Part shown: piece by piece, positions 17,730-27,342 of the stretch
Position numbering within the stretch: position 1 is the stretch's first letter
Layout of the letters: the number at the start of each line of letters is the position of its first letter
NCBI GenBank assembly: GCA_016745315.1
Contig: CP066886.1
Location: 4,216,501 to 4,280,500, forward strand
Direction: 5' to 3'
DNA: 64,000 bases
Source of the DNA: Arthrospira sp. PCC 9108
Lineage (GTDB): Bacteria; Cyanobacteriota; Cyanobacteriia; Cyanobacteriales; Microcoleaceae
Program-made: the position numbers and the translations under genes
The notes under the pieces: generated by a model
What the model was told of the DNA's origin: nothing
Database searches by the model: none
What the model saw: the letters and a program-made list of their open reading frames with translations, nothing else

Positions 17730-18212
17730 ATGAGAAAAGTATATAAAGATTTTATAATTCGTTCCTGGGAATCAGGCGATCGCCAAGTTGTTCAAGACTT
17801 AATCGCCTCCGTCTTAGCTGAATATCGTTTAACTTGTGAACCGGAAGGCGCTGATGTGGATGTCTGGGAAGTCGAAAAGTATTATCTTAATAAGAATGGG
17901 GAATTTTGGGTAGTAGAACAACATCAAAACCTAGTCGGAACTGCTGCTTATTATCCCATTAATCGTGGTACAAATGCCGTGGAAGTTCGCAAAATGTATT
18001 TACAGCCACAGGTCCGAGGTCTAGGATTAGGCAAATATTTATTAACCCAATTAGAACAACAAATTCACACACGAGGATTTCAGGAGATTTGGATTGAAAC
18101 TGCAACGGTTTTAACGGAAGCCGTGAAACTCTATGAAAATCATGGCTATCAACCGACAACGGGAGTAGAAACCCGACGATGCGATCGCATTTACAAAAAA
18201 ACTTTGTCTTAG
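17730..18212 (+). CDS. GNAT family N-acetyltransferase
   Basis: 160-residue GCN5-related acetyltransferase. The acetyl-CoA binding motif A is QVRGLGLGKYLLTQLEQQI (about 89-107), preceded by the strand EVRKMYLQP and followed by motif B (AVKLYENHGYQPTTG). The N-terminal FIIRSWESGDRQVVQDL is the usual first strand and helix. The acceptor substrate cannot be deduced. It lies downstream of miaE in the same direction and is convergent with prs. Confidence 0.85.
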   Translation: MRKVYKDFIIRSWESGDRQVVQDLIASVLAEYRLTCEPEGADVDVWEVEKYYLNKNGEFWVVEQHQNLVGTAAYYPINRGTNAVEVRKMYLQPQVRGLGLGKYLLTQLEQQIHTRGFQEIWIETATVLTEAVKLYENHGYQPTTGVETRRCDRIYKKTLS

Positions 18213-18233
18213 TATAGAGACCTATGCAAACCC

Positions 18234-18294
18234 GGCGGCGGTTCTGAATGCCACACTCAGCCTTTCCGGTAGAGTCGGGAGCTTTCCCGCCGCC
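18234..18294. terminator. GC-rich inverted repeat between convergent genes
   Basis: GGCGGCGG (18234-18241) can pair with CCGCCGCC (18287-18294). It lies between the stops of the GNAT gene and prs and could be a shared 3' structure. The 45-nt loop and absence of T-runs keep this tentative. Confidence 0.3.
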
Positions 18295-18313
18295 AAAGCT
18301 AAAAATTGGTCAA

Positions 18314-19306
18314 TTAGCGGAACATACTACTAACGGAACTATCTTCGTGAATGCGCCAAATAGTTTCACCAAGTAAATTAGCAACCGATAACACAGTCAG
18401 CTGATCAAAAGTTTTATCCGGGGAAGCGGGGATAGTGTTAGTCACAATCACTTCCTCCAAAACCCCCGTAGACAGACGTTCAATAGCTGGGTGAGAAAAC
18501 ACCGCATGGGTAGCACAGGCATAAACCTGCCTAGCACCCTCTTCCCGGAGGAGGCGAGCGCCTTCGCTAATAGTCCCGGCTGTGTCAATCATATCATCAA
18601 CCAAAACCGCTGTTTTACCTCTAACATCACCAATGACATTGAGAACCTCTGCCACATTATGAGACTGACGGCGCTTATCAATAATCGCCAGGGGTGCATC
18701 ATTGAGTTTTTTAGCAAAAGCTCTAGCACGAGCGACACCTCCGACATCTGGAGATACTACGACAATATCAGATAGTTGTTTACTAGCTAGGTAGTTTAAA
18801 ATAACAGGTGAACCATAAACATGGTCGAAGGGAATATCAAAATATCCTTGAATTTGTGCCGAATGCAAGTCCATGGCTAAAATCCGACTAGCACCAGCTT
18901 CGGTGATTAAATTAGCGGTCAGTTTGGCTGTAATCGATTCGCGGCCGGCGGTTTTGCGGTCTGCCCTAGCATAGCCATAATAGGGTATTACCGCCGTAAT
19001 TTGCCTAGCAGAGGCTCGACGACAAGCATCAATCATAATTAGGAGTTCCATCAGATTATCGTTGACTGGATGACAACAGGGTTGAATTAGGTAGACATCA
19101 CAGCCTCGAATGGACTCCTGAATTTGGATGTAAAGTTCTCCGTCCGCAAACTGCTTGCGAACCATTGGCCCCAAATCAATGCCCAGATAGCGACTCACTT
19201 CGGTAGCTAAACCTGTATTGGCAGAACCTGAAAACAATCTTAGTCGATTGTGGTCGGTCATTAGTGCCTCAGAATGAGGAAGGGGTAGAGTGGCAGAACG
19301 GATCAC
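18314..19306 (-). CDS. prs: Ribose-phosphate pyrophosphokinase
   Basis: Makes PRPP from ribose-5-phosphate and ATP for nucleotide, His and Trp synthesis. Recognisable features are RLRLFSGSANTGLATEVSRYLG, the ATP region FADGELYIQIQESIRGCDVY, DLHSAQIQGYFDIPFDHVYG, and the PRPP loop VLVDDMIDTAGTISEGA. It is 330 residues. The start is GTG at 19304-19306; the MIRSATLPL leader is typical of cyanobacterial enzymes and supports this over the ATG 15 codons downstream. It is monocistronic and divergent from the kinase gene. Confidence 0.95.
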   Translation of the reverse strand: MIRSATLPLPHSEALMTDHNRLRLFSGSANTGLATEVSRYLGIDLGPMVRKQFADGELYIQIQESIRGCDVYLIQPCCHPVNDNLMELLIMIDACRRASARQITAVIPYYGYARADRKTAGRESITAKLTANLITEAGASRILAMDLHSAQIQGYFDIPFDHVYGSPVILNYLASKQLSDIVVVSPDVGGVARARAFAKKLNDAPLAIIDKRRQSHNVAEVLNVIGDVRGKTAVLVDDMIDTAGTISEGARLLREEGARQVYACATHAVFSHPAIERLSTGVLEEVIVTNTIPASPDKTFDQLTVLSVANLLGETIWRIHEDSSVSSMFR

Positions 19307-19639
19307 GGCATTTCCTCGCAGTTCATTCCTAGCAATTTTATCATTATTTAGTAGCCCAGGAAACAGTTAAATTGGCTATCATTCAGGGGTAACTCTCCTT
19401 ATCAAAGGATGGGAACAGGTGGCGACGGTTGTTGATGATATGCTCAACCAAGTTGGGGCGAGGTTGGCTCAACATAAAGGTTCTGGGTAAGTTGATCAGA
19501 CCAGACTAGACCAATAATGCAAGGACGGAAAGGGAAGGCTCACGGAAACATGGTTAAAAATGTTGTTAAACACCAATTAGGGGGCATAATCAAGACTTTT
19601 TGAGGGCCTGGCCTTGATGTATCTGTTAATTTGTAACTC
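19307..19639. other. Intergenic region between prs and a Ser/Thr kinase
   Basis: 333 bp between divergently transcribed genes. It must hold both promoters, but I found no well-spaced -35/-10 pair, RNA gene or convincing small reading frame. No HIP1 site was seen. Confidence 0.5.
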
Positions 19640-21634
19640 ATGACAAGTATGAATTCTATGCAATCGGCTATTCCACTAGGGACTGTTTTACAAAATCGCT
19701 ACCGCTTGATCAGGGTTTTGGGTCAGGGGGGGTTTGGCTTAACTTATCTGGCTGAAGATCTCGGTCGCTTTAATGAGTATTGCGCGTTAAAAGAATTTAC
19801 CCCGGTGCAAATGGGGACCTATGCTTGGGAAAAGTCTAAAGAACTATTTAGGCGGGAAGCTCAGGTGCTTTACCAAATCCAACACCCGCAAATTCCTAAG
19901 TTTGGGGCGGTTTTTGAGGAAAATCAGCGCTTGTTTTTGGTTCAAGACTATGTGGAGGGTCAAACCTATTATGCGCTGCTCAAAGACCGGAAAAATGCCC
20001 CTGTTGGTCAACCTCGCACTTTTGCTGAGGCTGAGGTGATAACTTTCCTTGAGCAAATGCTACCAGTTTTGGAGCATCTCCATAGCCTCAATATTATTCA
20101 TCGCGACATTTCCCCGGATAATATTATCCGCCGCGATCGCGATCAGCTTCCGGTTTTGATTGATTTTGGGGTAGTGATTGAACAGGCGACTTATATTCAG
20201 TCTCCGGGTCAAACTCAGCCGGTGGGTCAAACTAGGGTGGGAAAATTGGGTTATGCTCCTGCTGAACAAATGCAAACGGGGAAGGTTTCCCCCAGTAGCG
20301 ATTTGTATGCTTTGGCGGTAACGGCGATTTTTCTGCTGACGGGACGGGAACCTCAAGATTTAATTAACCAACAAAATCTAACCTGGATGTGGGAACCTTG
20401 GGCTACTGTGACTCCTCAACTGGCGGCGGTTCTCAATAAAATGTTGAGCCGTAATCCTGGCGATCGCTATCAGTCGGCTAGGGAAGTACAACAGGCTCTC
20501 AATAATCTCTCTGGCATTATACCGACTCCCCCCACTACTGACCCGAATTTATCAGGACTCAAAACTCTGGCGGTGGGGTCTCCTGTGTCTATGCGATCGG
20601 GGTCTAATCATCAAACTACTCCGGTGATCTCTACCCCTTCCCTTCAGTCTTTCTGGAATAACCCAGTTGCTGTTATTTCGGCGGGAATTGCTGTGGCTAT
20701 CATCGCGGGTTATGGTTCTTGGAGTTTGGTGAGCTATTTACTAAATTCTACTGGGTCAACTTCAGACCCAGACCCGATTACTACTGTTGAAACGGAACCT
20801 AGACCTAGACCTAGACCTAGACCGACACCGACACCGACACCGGAACCGACACCGACACCGGAACCGACACCGACACCGACACCGACACCCACACCGGAAC
20901 CGGAACCGACACCGGAAGTGTTAACTAGACGCTTAGATGTCACGCCGGGAGATACTACTGTTGTTGAAGGGGCGATCGCCGCCAATCAAATATCTGAATA
21001 TCTCCTATCGGCTACGGAAGGACAACAGCTTTATCTGTCTGTTACTGGTGATGGTGTGTTACTGACATTGCTGGGACCTGACAACAACCCGGTTAATTCC
21101 CGCGCGACTGGGGTATCAATTTGGCAGGGTCCTTTATTTGCTGATGGTGACTATACTATCATCTTGGAAACTCTCCCAGAATTGTCGGAAAGTCAATATA
21201 CGCTAGAGTTGGAATTGATTAACTCTTTACCTCCTATCATTCCCGAACCACAACCAGAACCACAACCACAACCACAACCACAACCACAACCGCAACCACA
21301 ACCACAACCGGAGCCGCAACCACAACCGGAGCCGCAACCACAACCGGAGCCGCAACCACAACCGGAACCGGAACCACAACCGGAACCGGAACCACAACCG
21401 GAGCCGGAACCACAACCGGAGCCGGAACCACAACCGGAACCGGAACCCAAGCCGGAACCTAAGCCGGAACCCGAACCGGAACCCAAGCCGGAAAACACAG
21501 AGAGAAATCTTGATCTGAGTGGGAACCCTAAACCATCGGAAAAACCGCCAACTTTCTTTCCTGAATCAGAGACGGAGGTAGATGGTATGGGGAATAATGA
21601 GGTTAAGAATCTCGATAAACTAATTTTGCCATAG
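19640..21634 (+). CDS. Ser/Thr protein kinase with TM and long Pro-rich repeats
   Basis: Hanks-type kinase, 664 residues. The kinase domain spans about 19-290: LGQGGFGLTYLAED, VAIK-type lysine in YCALKEF, catalytic IIHRDISPDNII, DFG in VLIDFGVV, and PAEQM. A transmembrane helix lies at about 343-368. The outer part has a Pro-Arg/Pro-Thr linker (PRPRPRPTPTPTPEP), a beta-rich domain resembling bacterial pre-peptidase C-terminal modules (about 440-530: VVEGAIAANQISEYLLSATE), then roughly 90 residues of PEPQPQ/PEPEPQ repeats and a short tail. The repeats could span the cell wall. Substrate unknown. Confidence 0.85.
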   Translation: MTSMNSMQSAIPLGTVLQNRYRLIRVLGQGGFGLTYLAEDLGRFNEYCALKEFTPVQMGTYAWEKSKELFRREAQVLYQIQHPQIPKFGAVFEENQRLFLVQDYVEGQTYYALLKDRKNAPVGQPRTFAEAEVITFLEQMLPVLEHLHSLNIIHRDISPDNIIRRDRDQLPVLIDFGVVIEQATYIQSPGQTQPVGQTRVGKLGYAPAEQMQTGKVSPSSDLYALAVTAIFLLTGREPQDLINQQNLTWMWEPWATVTPQLAAVLNKMLSRNPGDRYQSAREVQQALNNLSGIIPTPPTTDPNLSGLKTLAVGSPVSMRSGSNHQTTPVISTPSLQSFWNNPVAVISAGIAVAIIAGYGSWSLVSYLLNSTGSTSDPDPITTVETEPRPRPRPRPTPTPTPEPTPTPEPTPTPTPTPTPEPEPTPEVLTRRLDVTPGDTTVVEGAIAANQISEYLLSATEGQQLYLSVTGDGVLLTLLGPDNNPVNSRATGVSIWQGPLFADGDYTIILETLPELSESQYTLELELINSLPPIIPEPQPEPQPQPQPQPQPQPQPQPEPQPQPEPQPQPEPQPQPEPEPQPEPEPQPEPEPQPEPEPQPEPEPKPEPKPEPEPEPKPENTERNLDLSGNPKPSEKPPTFFPESETEVDGMGNNEVKNLDKLILP

Positions 21635-21643
21635 TAGTTAATT

Positions 21644-22360
21644 GTGAAAAATACCCTGCTGATTACTGCAACTGATACGGAAGCCGGAAAAACGGTTTTA
21701 ACTAGCGCGTTAATTGCCTATTTTCAAAGTTACCAAAGGTCTGTGAGTCTGGGTGTACTCAAACCAATTCAATCGGGAATAGGCGATCGCGAATTGTATC
21801 AACGCCTATTTTGGCCGGAACAGTCCCTAGAGGCGATCGCACCGATTTATTTTGATGCACCCCTGGCTCCCCCCTTGGCGGCGGAAAAGGAAAATCGCCA
21901 GGTCGAACTCAGTCAGGCTTGGTCAGCTTTGGTCAACCTTCAGCAAGAGCGAGATTTGGTGCTGGTGGAAGCCTTGGGAGGTTTGGGTTCCCCTGTAACT
22001 AGGGAATTGACTGTGGCTGATTTGGCGCGGGATTGGGCTTTACCAACGGTTTTGGTGGTTCCTGTGCGACTAGGGGCGATCGCTCAGGCTGTGGCTAATG
22101 TGGCCCTGGCTAGACAGGCTAAAGTAAATTTGCGCGGCATTGTCCTTAACTGTCTTCAACCGACAGAACCCCAGGATGTTGAGAATTGGACTCCGGCGGA
22201 TCTGATTACCTCCCTGACCCAAATTCCGGTTTTGGGTGTGATGCCCTATTTGGACAATCCCACGGACCTGCAACAATTAGCCCAAGTCGCCGCCCAATTA
22301 GATTTGGAGGCGATTTTGCCGATCAGATGGGCGGGAAATCCTTGTATATCAGGGGTTTGA
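21644..22360 (+). CDS. bioD: Dethiobiotin synthase
   Basis: ATP-dependent carboxylase forming the ureido ring of dethiobiotin from DAPA and CO2, the penultimate biotin step. The P-loop is TATDTEAGKTVLTSAL. LKPIQSGIGD is the DAPA-binding region, and VEALGGLGSPVTRELTVADL is the family's Mg/ATP segment. It is 238 residues with a GTG start at 21644, nine bases after the kinase stop, so it may be co-transcribed with the kinase. No other bio gene is nearby. Confidence 0.88.
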   Translation: MKNTLLITATDTEAGKTVLTSALIAYFQSYQRSVSLGVLKPIQSGIGDRELYQRLFWPEQSLEAIAPIYFDAPLAPPLAAEKENRQVELSQAWSALVNLQQERDLVLVEALGGLGSPVTRELTVADLARDWALPTVLVVPVRLGAIAQAVANVALARQAKVNLRGIVLNCLQPTEPQDVENWTPADLITSLTQIPVLGVMPYLDNPTDLQQLAQVAAQLDLEAILPIRWAGNPCISGV

Positions 22361-22390
22361 GGAAATCTCAAAAAAAGTTTGATTTAGGGG

Positions 22391-22419
22391 TTGACATTTC
22401 CTGAACTATCCCCTACTAT
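22391..22419 (+). promoter_or_regulatory. Sigma70-type promoter for the lone 5S rRNA
   Basis: TTGACA at 22391-22396 and TACTAT at 22414-22419 with a 17-bp spacer, about 70 bp before the 5S gene. Transcription would begin near 22426 and give a precursor needing 5' processing. Confidence 0.75.
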
Positions 22420-22490
22420 TAATAACTGTGCGAGAGAGAGAAGCGACGAAACGCTAAAGCGATCGCAACCAGAGAAAGATTGTAGAGCTT

Positions 22491-22609
22491 TCCTGGTGTC
22501 TATGGCTCAGTGGAACCACACCGATCCATCCCGAACTCGGATGTGAAACGCTGAAACGGCGAAGATACTTGGCGGGTAGCTGCCTGGGAAAATAGCAAGA
22601 TGCCAGGAT
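22491..22609 (+). rRNA. rrf: 5S ribosomal RNA (stand-alone)
   Basis: About 119 nt starting TCCTGGTGTCTATGGC and ending in GCCAGGAT, which pairs with the 5' end to form helix I. Internal hallmarks are CCATCCCGAACTCGG and the helix IV/V region CGAAGATACTTGGCGGG. No 23S or 16S gene adjoins it: bioD lies upstream and argZ downstream. It has its own promoter and a strong terminator. Confidence 0.93.
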
Positions 22610-22615
22610 AATTAT

Positions 22616-22661
22616 AAACTAGGACTTCCCGCCAGTGGTAAACGGTAGGAAGTCCTAGTTT
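22616..22661 (+). terminator. Rho-independent terminator after 5S rRNA
   Basis: A 14-bp perfect stem, AAACTAGGACTTCC (22616-22629) with GGAAGTCCTAGTTT (22648-22661), followed by TGTTTTGG. It lies seven bases past the 5S 3' end. Confidence 0.85.
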
Positions 22662-22747
22662 GTTTTGGTGGGGTATGGGGATATGAGCATCTCCCCGATG
22701 ATTAGATCGGGGGAGACTTGCGCGATAGTGTAATTAATTATGGATGG

Positions 22748-24862
22748 TTAGACGGCAGTTTTGGCATCATAGCGACTGGTTAGGCGGTCTAGTTGTTTGA
22801 CCAACAAGCTGAGGAACAGCCCCACGTCAGTGACGACACCCACAGACTCAACGGAACCGCGATCGCTTAATTTTGTGACCACAGCCGGGTTAATATCCAC
22901 ACAGACCATTTTAACGCCAGATGGAGTCATATTACCGACACCGATGGAATGAAGCATGGTAGAGAGCATGATAATCATGTCTGTACCTTGTAGCAACTGG
23001 CTATAGTGCTGCTGTGCTTGAATTAAATCCATCTGGGTATCAGGTAGAGGGCCATCATCGCGGATAGAACCCGCCAGGGAGAAGGGAACATCATTGCGGA
23101 CACACTCATACATAATACCACTGGTGATAACTCCCTGTTGGACAGCACTAGCAATGCTACCGCAACGCCGAATAGTGTTAATGACTTTGAGATGATGGCG
23201 GTGTCCCCCTTTGACGGCGACTCCCTGTTTCATATCGACACCGAGAGAGGTTCCCATCATGGACTGTTCAATATCATGAACAGCGATCGCATTTCCGCCC
23301 AATAAAGCCTGGACATAACCCTCGCGAATGAGGTGAGATAAATGCTGAGATCCTCCGGTGTGAATAACGACAGGACCAGCGGTTACGACGACTTTACCAC
23401 CGCGATCGCGAATTTGGCGCATTTCCCAGGCTACCTGTTCGACGATCAATTCTACGCGGCGTTCACTAGAAACCCCGGCTGACATAAAGCCAAATTCCTG
23501 GTTATTACGCTGTTCGCGAGATTCAGGTTTGCGGATAGTGCGGATACCCATAACATCGACAACTACTTTTTCGCCAACTTCGAGATCGCGCAATAATTTA
23601 CAACGGGCGATCGGTCCTGAGGGTCCTTCGGTAACAGCGATCGCCCCATCCATGCGCTGATTTTGAACGAGGACCCACTCACCAGCGATGCGTACTTCTG
23701 TGGGATAAATAGTAGTCACATAGAAATCATCGGGACTGACACCATGCTGATGGACGGTTTCCAGTTTCGCATCTTGAACATCCTCTTGTAGAGAAAACGC
23801 GCCGATATCAATTAGTTGACTCATAATCTCTTCCATGACCTCATGGGAGGGAGCCGAGATTTTAATTTGCGCGGTAGAGGTGCTTTGGCGCTGTTCCCCT
23901 AGATTAAAATTCTGGACTTGGAAGCTACCGCCGCCTTCGACGACTAGATCTAAGGCGCGGTTAATTAAACCTGCGTCTAATAAGTGACCCTGTAAACAGA
24001 CTGTGCGGCTTTCGAGTTGGGTCGCAGCATGGCGATCCTCGATGATGGGTTCAGTTACCCGCAAAGTTAAACATTTCGCCGCCCCTCCCGCTTTCAGAAA
24101 TTCGGTCAGGGGAGTTTCAACGACATTAAATCCGGCTTCAGATAGCCTTGATTTGAGGTTATCGCTGATTTTGTTCATAATCACCGTCTGGTTAATATTG
24201 ACGGCGTTACAGGCGAAATTAACCGCGTCTGGTTCATCAATAGCAATGCGTTTTTCTGGGGGAACCCGCAGTTCAATGAGACGATTTGAATATGAGTCAA
24301 AAGCTGGGGGATAGTACAGCAAATAACCCCCTGTCAGAGGACAAAAGCAGGTGTCGAGGTGATAGAAGCGATCGTCCATTAATCGCAGGGATAGGACTTC
24401 TATATTTAACCATTCGGCTAACAGGGAGTGAGAGTCAAGTTCAGACCGGAAACCATATCCCGCCCACAAATAGCGGCCTTCACGGTCTAATAAAGCATCT
24501 CCTGCGCCTTCAAAAGGGAGATCTTTGGGGAGTTCGTGAACGGTAAATCCTTGGCTTTCAAACCAAGCCTTAAAATAAGGTTCCTCTCCTTGGCGTTCTT
24601 TATGGTAGAACCGACTGAGAACCACAGTCTTATCTAATACCAGTCCGGCGTTAGCTGTGAACACCATATCTGGCCAACCTTTCTCTGGTTGCACTAGATC
24701 GACGATCGCATGATCTTTAATGGTATGGTAGAGTTTCTGCCATTGTTCTACAGCGCGATCGTAGGATGATTTATGAATGTTACCCTCCATCCACGGGTTG
24801 ATCACATAATCTACATCATAGTGATCTGGGGGACACATGAGAAAGCGAATCGCATCAGTCAT
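22748..24862 (-). CDS. argZ: Arginine dihydrolase / ornithine cyclodeaminase-like (ArgZ/AgrE)
   Basis: Bifunctional cyanobacterial protein of 704 residues. The N-terminal half (about 1-280) is a GME-superfamily arginine dihydrolase converting arginine to ornithine, CO2 and ammonia. It has WPDMVFTANAGLVL, the FEGAGDALLD acidic site, H168 in YHLDTCF, and nucleophile C264 in GGAAKCLTLRV. The C-terminal half (TIGR00300 region) matches the AgrE domain that turns ornithine into proline, with Rossmann-like GPVVIHTGGSQHLSHLIREG. In cyanobacteria this enzyme mobilises nitrogen from cyanophycin and arginine. It is monocistronic, convergent with the 5S gene. Confidence 0.92.
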   Translation of the reverse strand: MTDAIRFLMCPPDHYDVDYVINPWMEGNIHKSSYDRAVEQWQKLYHTIKDHAIVDLVQPEKGWPDMVFTANAGLVLDKTVVLSRFYHKERQGEEPYFKAWFESQGFTVHELPKDLPFEGAGDALLDREGRYLWAGYGFRSELDSHSLLAEWLNIEVLSLRLMDDRFYHLDTCFCPLTGGYLLYYPPAFDSYSNRLIELRVPPEKRIAIDEPDAVNFACNAVNINQTVIMNKISDNLKSRLSEAGFNVVETPLTEFLKAGGAAKCLTLRVTEPIIEDRHAATQLESRTVCLQGHLLDAGLINRALDLVVEGGGSFQVQNFNLGEQRQSTSTAQIKISAPSHEVMEEIMSQLIDIGAFSLQEDVQDAKLETVHQHGVSPDDFYVTTIYPTEVRIAGEWVLVQNQRMDGAIAVTEGPSGPIARCKLLRDLEVGEKVVVDVMGIRTIRKPESREQRNNQEFGFMSAGVSSERRVELIVEQVAWEMRQIRDRGGKVVVTAGPVVIHTGGSQHLSHLIREGYVQALLGGNAIAVHDIEQSMMGTSLGVDMKQGVAVKGGHRHHLKVINTIRRCGSIASAVQQGVITSGIMYECVRNDVPFSLAGSIRDDGPLPDTQMDLIQAQQHYSQLLQGTDMIIMLSTMLHSIGVGNMTPSGVKMVCVDINPAVVTKLSDRGSVESVGVVTDVGLFLSLLVKQLDRLTSRYDAKTAV

Positions 24863-25096
24863 AATTAAGCTAATTGGTAGATATACACATCACAGCCACT
24901 AAACCACAAAAACCACTCCCACACCTGACAAGTGTTTTAGAAGTGGTCAAGTTTAGCCATAGTCAAGCCGACTTATTATTCTAACATGGCCGGACGTAGC
25001 AACACACTTTCCCCATTGCCAACTGCAAATGCTAGACTAGGTGCTGGGGACGATCGCACTTCTATCTCCAGTCATTGCACACCCAACTACCAAAAC

Positions 25097-26275
25097 ATGA
25101 AATATTCTGTGTTAGATACATTTGCTGGAGCCGGAGGGTTCAGTTTAGGATTCCAGTGGGCGGGAGCCCACATTATTGGTGCTATTGAAATCGATGAATG
25201 GGCTGGTGAGACATTTCAATTTAATCATCCAAATGCTCATCTAATTAAAGGTGATATTAAAGGGATAACTGACGAACAAATCCTTGACACTTTTGGGGAG
25301 ATTAAACCTCACATCATTTTGGGAGGTATTCCCTGCCAAGGCTTTTCTATTTGCAATCAAAATAAAGGCGATCGCCAAGACTCTAGAAATTATATGTTTC
25401 AGGATTTAATCAGAATTAGCAGTTTGCTACAGCCGGAGATTATCATTATTGAAAATGTCCCGAATTTAATTAAAGCTAAAACCACCAATAGACAGCTAGT
25501 TATTGATTTGATTATGTCAAAATTGCGGCATCTAGGATATCAAGTAAATTATCAAATACTGAATGCTACTGATTATGGAATTCCTCAAGTCAGAAAAAGA
25601 TTATTTATCCTGGCTCATAGATGTGATCTTACCCATCCATTTCCTCAGCCTACACATACAACAAGTAATCAGACAGAGTTGTTTACACATAATCTAAAGA
25701 AATGCCCAAGTCTATGGGAGGCTATCTCAGACTTACCCGATATTGATGCGGGGGAAGGAGCAGAAGAAATGGAATATAATAAATGTCCAGATCATGAATA
25801 TCAACAGATTCTCAGGAATGGTTCTGATAGGGTTTTTAATCATAAAGCTATGAAACATTCTCAGCGATTAGTTCAGCGTTTTGCATCAATGGGCTGGGGA
25901 GACTCGACATCTGATGTACCTAATCATTTGCGCCCCCTCAAAAGAAATAGCCATCAGTTTTCTGATAAAATCTATGACCAAAATAATAGAAGAATGTCCC
26001 CATATAAACCATGCAACACTATACCAGCTTCCTTTTATGCTAATTTTGTTCATCCTTATAAAAATCGCAATTTTACGGCGCGGGAGGGTGCGAGAATACA
26101 GTCTTTTCCAGATTGGTATGTGTTCAAAGGTAAGCCAACTGTTGTCAGTCACAAACTTTTAGAGCGTGAGGGTAGATTGGCGGAAAAGCATCTATGCCAA
26201 TATAATCAAATTGGTAATGCTGTTCCCCCTTTAATGGCAAAAGCTATAGCGGAAAATCTCTTTAAACAACTTTAA
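25097..26275 (+). CDS. DNA (cytosine-5) methyltransferase
   Basis: C5 methyltransferase of about 392 residues. Motif I is VLDTFAGAGGFSLGFQWAG, motif IV carries the catalytic cysteine in GGIPCQGFS, motif VI is IIENVPNL, motif VIII QVRKRLF, and motif X ends NQIGNAVPPLMA. I prefer the ATG at 25097, just before motif I; an ATG at 24986 would add 37 residues of Ser/Thr-rich sequence. The gene is AT-richer than the surrounding chromosome and is followed after 6 bp by a putative endonuclease, so it is the protective half of a type II restriction-modification pair. The recognition site cannot be deduced. Confidence 0.9.
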   Translation: MKYSVLDTFAGAGGFSLGFQWAGAHIIGAIEIDEWAGETFQFNHPNAHLIKGDIKGITDEQILDTFGEIKPHIILGGIPCQGFSICNQNKGDRQDSRNYMFQDLIRISSLLQPEIIIIENVPNLIKAKTTNRQLVIDLIMSKLRHLGYQVNYQILNATDYGIPQVRKRLFILAHRCDLTHPFPQPTHTTSNQTELFTHNLKKCPSLWEAISDLPDIDAGEGAEEMEYNKCPDHEYQQILRNGSDRVFNHKAMKHSQRLVQRFASMGWGDSTSDVPNHLRPLKRNSHQFSDKIYDQNNRRMSPYKPCNTIPASFYANFVHPYKNRNFTAREGARIQSFPDWYVFKGKPTVVSHKLLEREGRLAEKHLCQYNQIGNAVPPLMAKAIAENLFKQL

Positions 26276-26281
26276 AATAAT

Positions 26282-27151
26282 ATGTTTGTTCACGGTAAAA
26301 ATATTAGCCAAAAAGAAAACCATAAAACCAAATATAGAGACGATGAATCTCGGCGTTATTTGGCGGAAATTAGATTACATTATGAGCAGTGGAAATCTGC
26401 TAATCAATCCCTGATAGGTCCCGGTTCAAAAGCACATCCAAATGACTTGGTAATCATGGATGAACGAGTAAAAATCCTCAATGATTATAAAGATTTTTTA
26501 GATCAGCAACACTATGCTGCTAAATTCGATTCTCGGTCTAATCTACATTCTTCGGTATTAGAGGAGTTTATGTACTACTTATTTAGAGATTTGGTTCAAG
26601 AAATTTCTCCCCATGCACTGCTGGGAAAAGCTCACTCTTTTAAAGATGTATTTTTTCGCCCACCTTCTTATCAAGAAATGCTGAAAAAGCCCTATGCTTT
26701 AATTGAGATAAAAGACCATGACTTTGCGATTGGAGTTAGTGTGGAAACACAAATGAAATGTGAAGGTTCTCCGGTCGTAGAAACACACAATTGGGATATT
26801 CCTGCTGTAGCGATTGCATGCAAAACCTATTTAGATAAGACGATGCTGCAAGATATTTCTACGGCGGCTGAACAACTCAAGTATAAAAATCCCAATGCTA
26901 TGTATATTGTAGTGGCAGAATGGCTCAAACTTACTGACTCGGTGAATCTGAGAAAATATAAAATTGATCAAATTTATATTTTGCGAAAACAAAAAAATAC
27001 TGATAGAGAATTTAGATATCTTGAGAGTTATCAGAAAAATCCTATATACTCTGATGTAGTACAACATCTATTTCTGAAAGTACGAGAGTTTCTGATTTCC
27101 GACTGGGAGGGAGGAATATCAGATGGTTTAAATCGTGGTTTTTTACTCTAA
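26282..27151 (+). CDS. Putative type II restriction endonuclease
   Basis: 289-residue protein directly behind the cytosine methyltransferase, so position argues for the cognate endonuclease. It looks like a PD-(D/E)xK-type protein. YALIEIKDHDFAIG contains E142-x-K144, and NWDIPAVAIACKTYLDKTM has D172 and K181 but Ala at the usual acidic position before the lysine. I cannot say which set is catalytic. The overall look recalls Bpu10I-like enzymes, a weak guess. It is AT-rich and free of HIP1 octamers, consistent with acquisition by transfer. Confidence 0.65.
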   Translation: MFVHGKNISQKENHKTKYRDDESRRYLAEIRLHYEQWKSANQSLIGPGSKAHPNDLVIMDERVKILNDYKDFLDQQHYAAKFDSRSNLHSSVLEEFMYYLFRDLVQEISPHALLGKAHSFKDVFFRPPSYQEMLKKPYALIEIKDHDFAIGVSVETQMKCEGSPVVETHNWDIPAVAIACKTYLDKTMLQDISTAAEQLKYKNPNAMYIVVAEWLKLTDSVNLRKYKIDQIYILRKQKNTDREFRYLESYQKNPIYSDVVQHLFLKVREFLISDWEGGISDGLNRGFLL

Positions 27152-27342
27152 AATCTTGGCTATGACAATTCCTCTGGCTTCCCCGAGTCCCTGCCCTAAT
27201 TATCCCATATCATTATTAAACTCGCAAGGAGGTGAATCTTTCCGCGTTTGTATGCTATGATATGCTACAATTCAGACTATACTTTTCTCCCTTGACAACC
27301 CAAACCGATTAGATTAGATGACTGTAAATTAATCAATAAATT

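Noticed and set aside
21193..21498. Gly/Ser/Cys- and Val-rich minus-strand frames
   Set aside because: Antisense of the PEPQPQ-coding repeat of the kinase gene.
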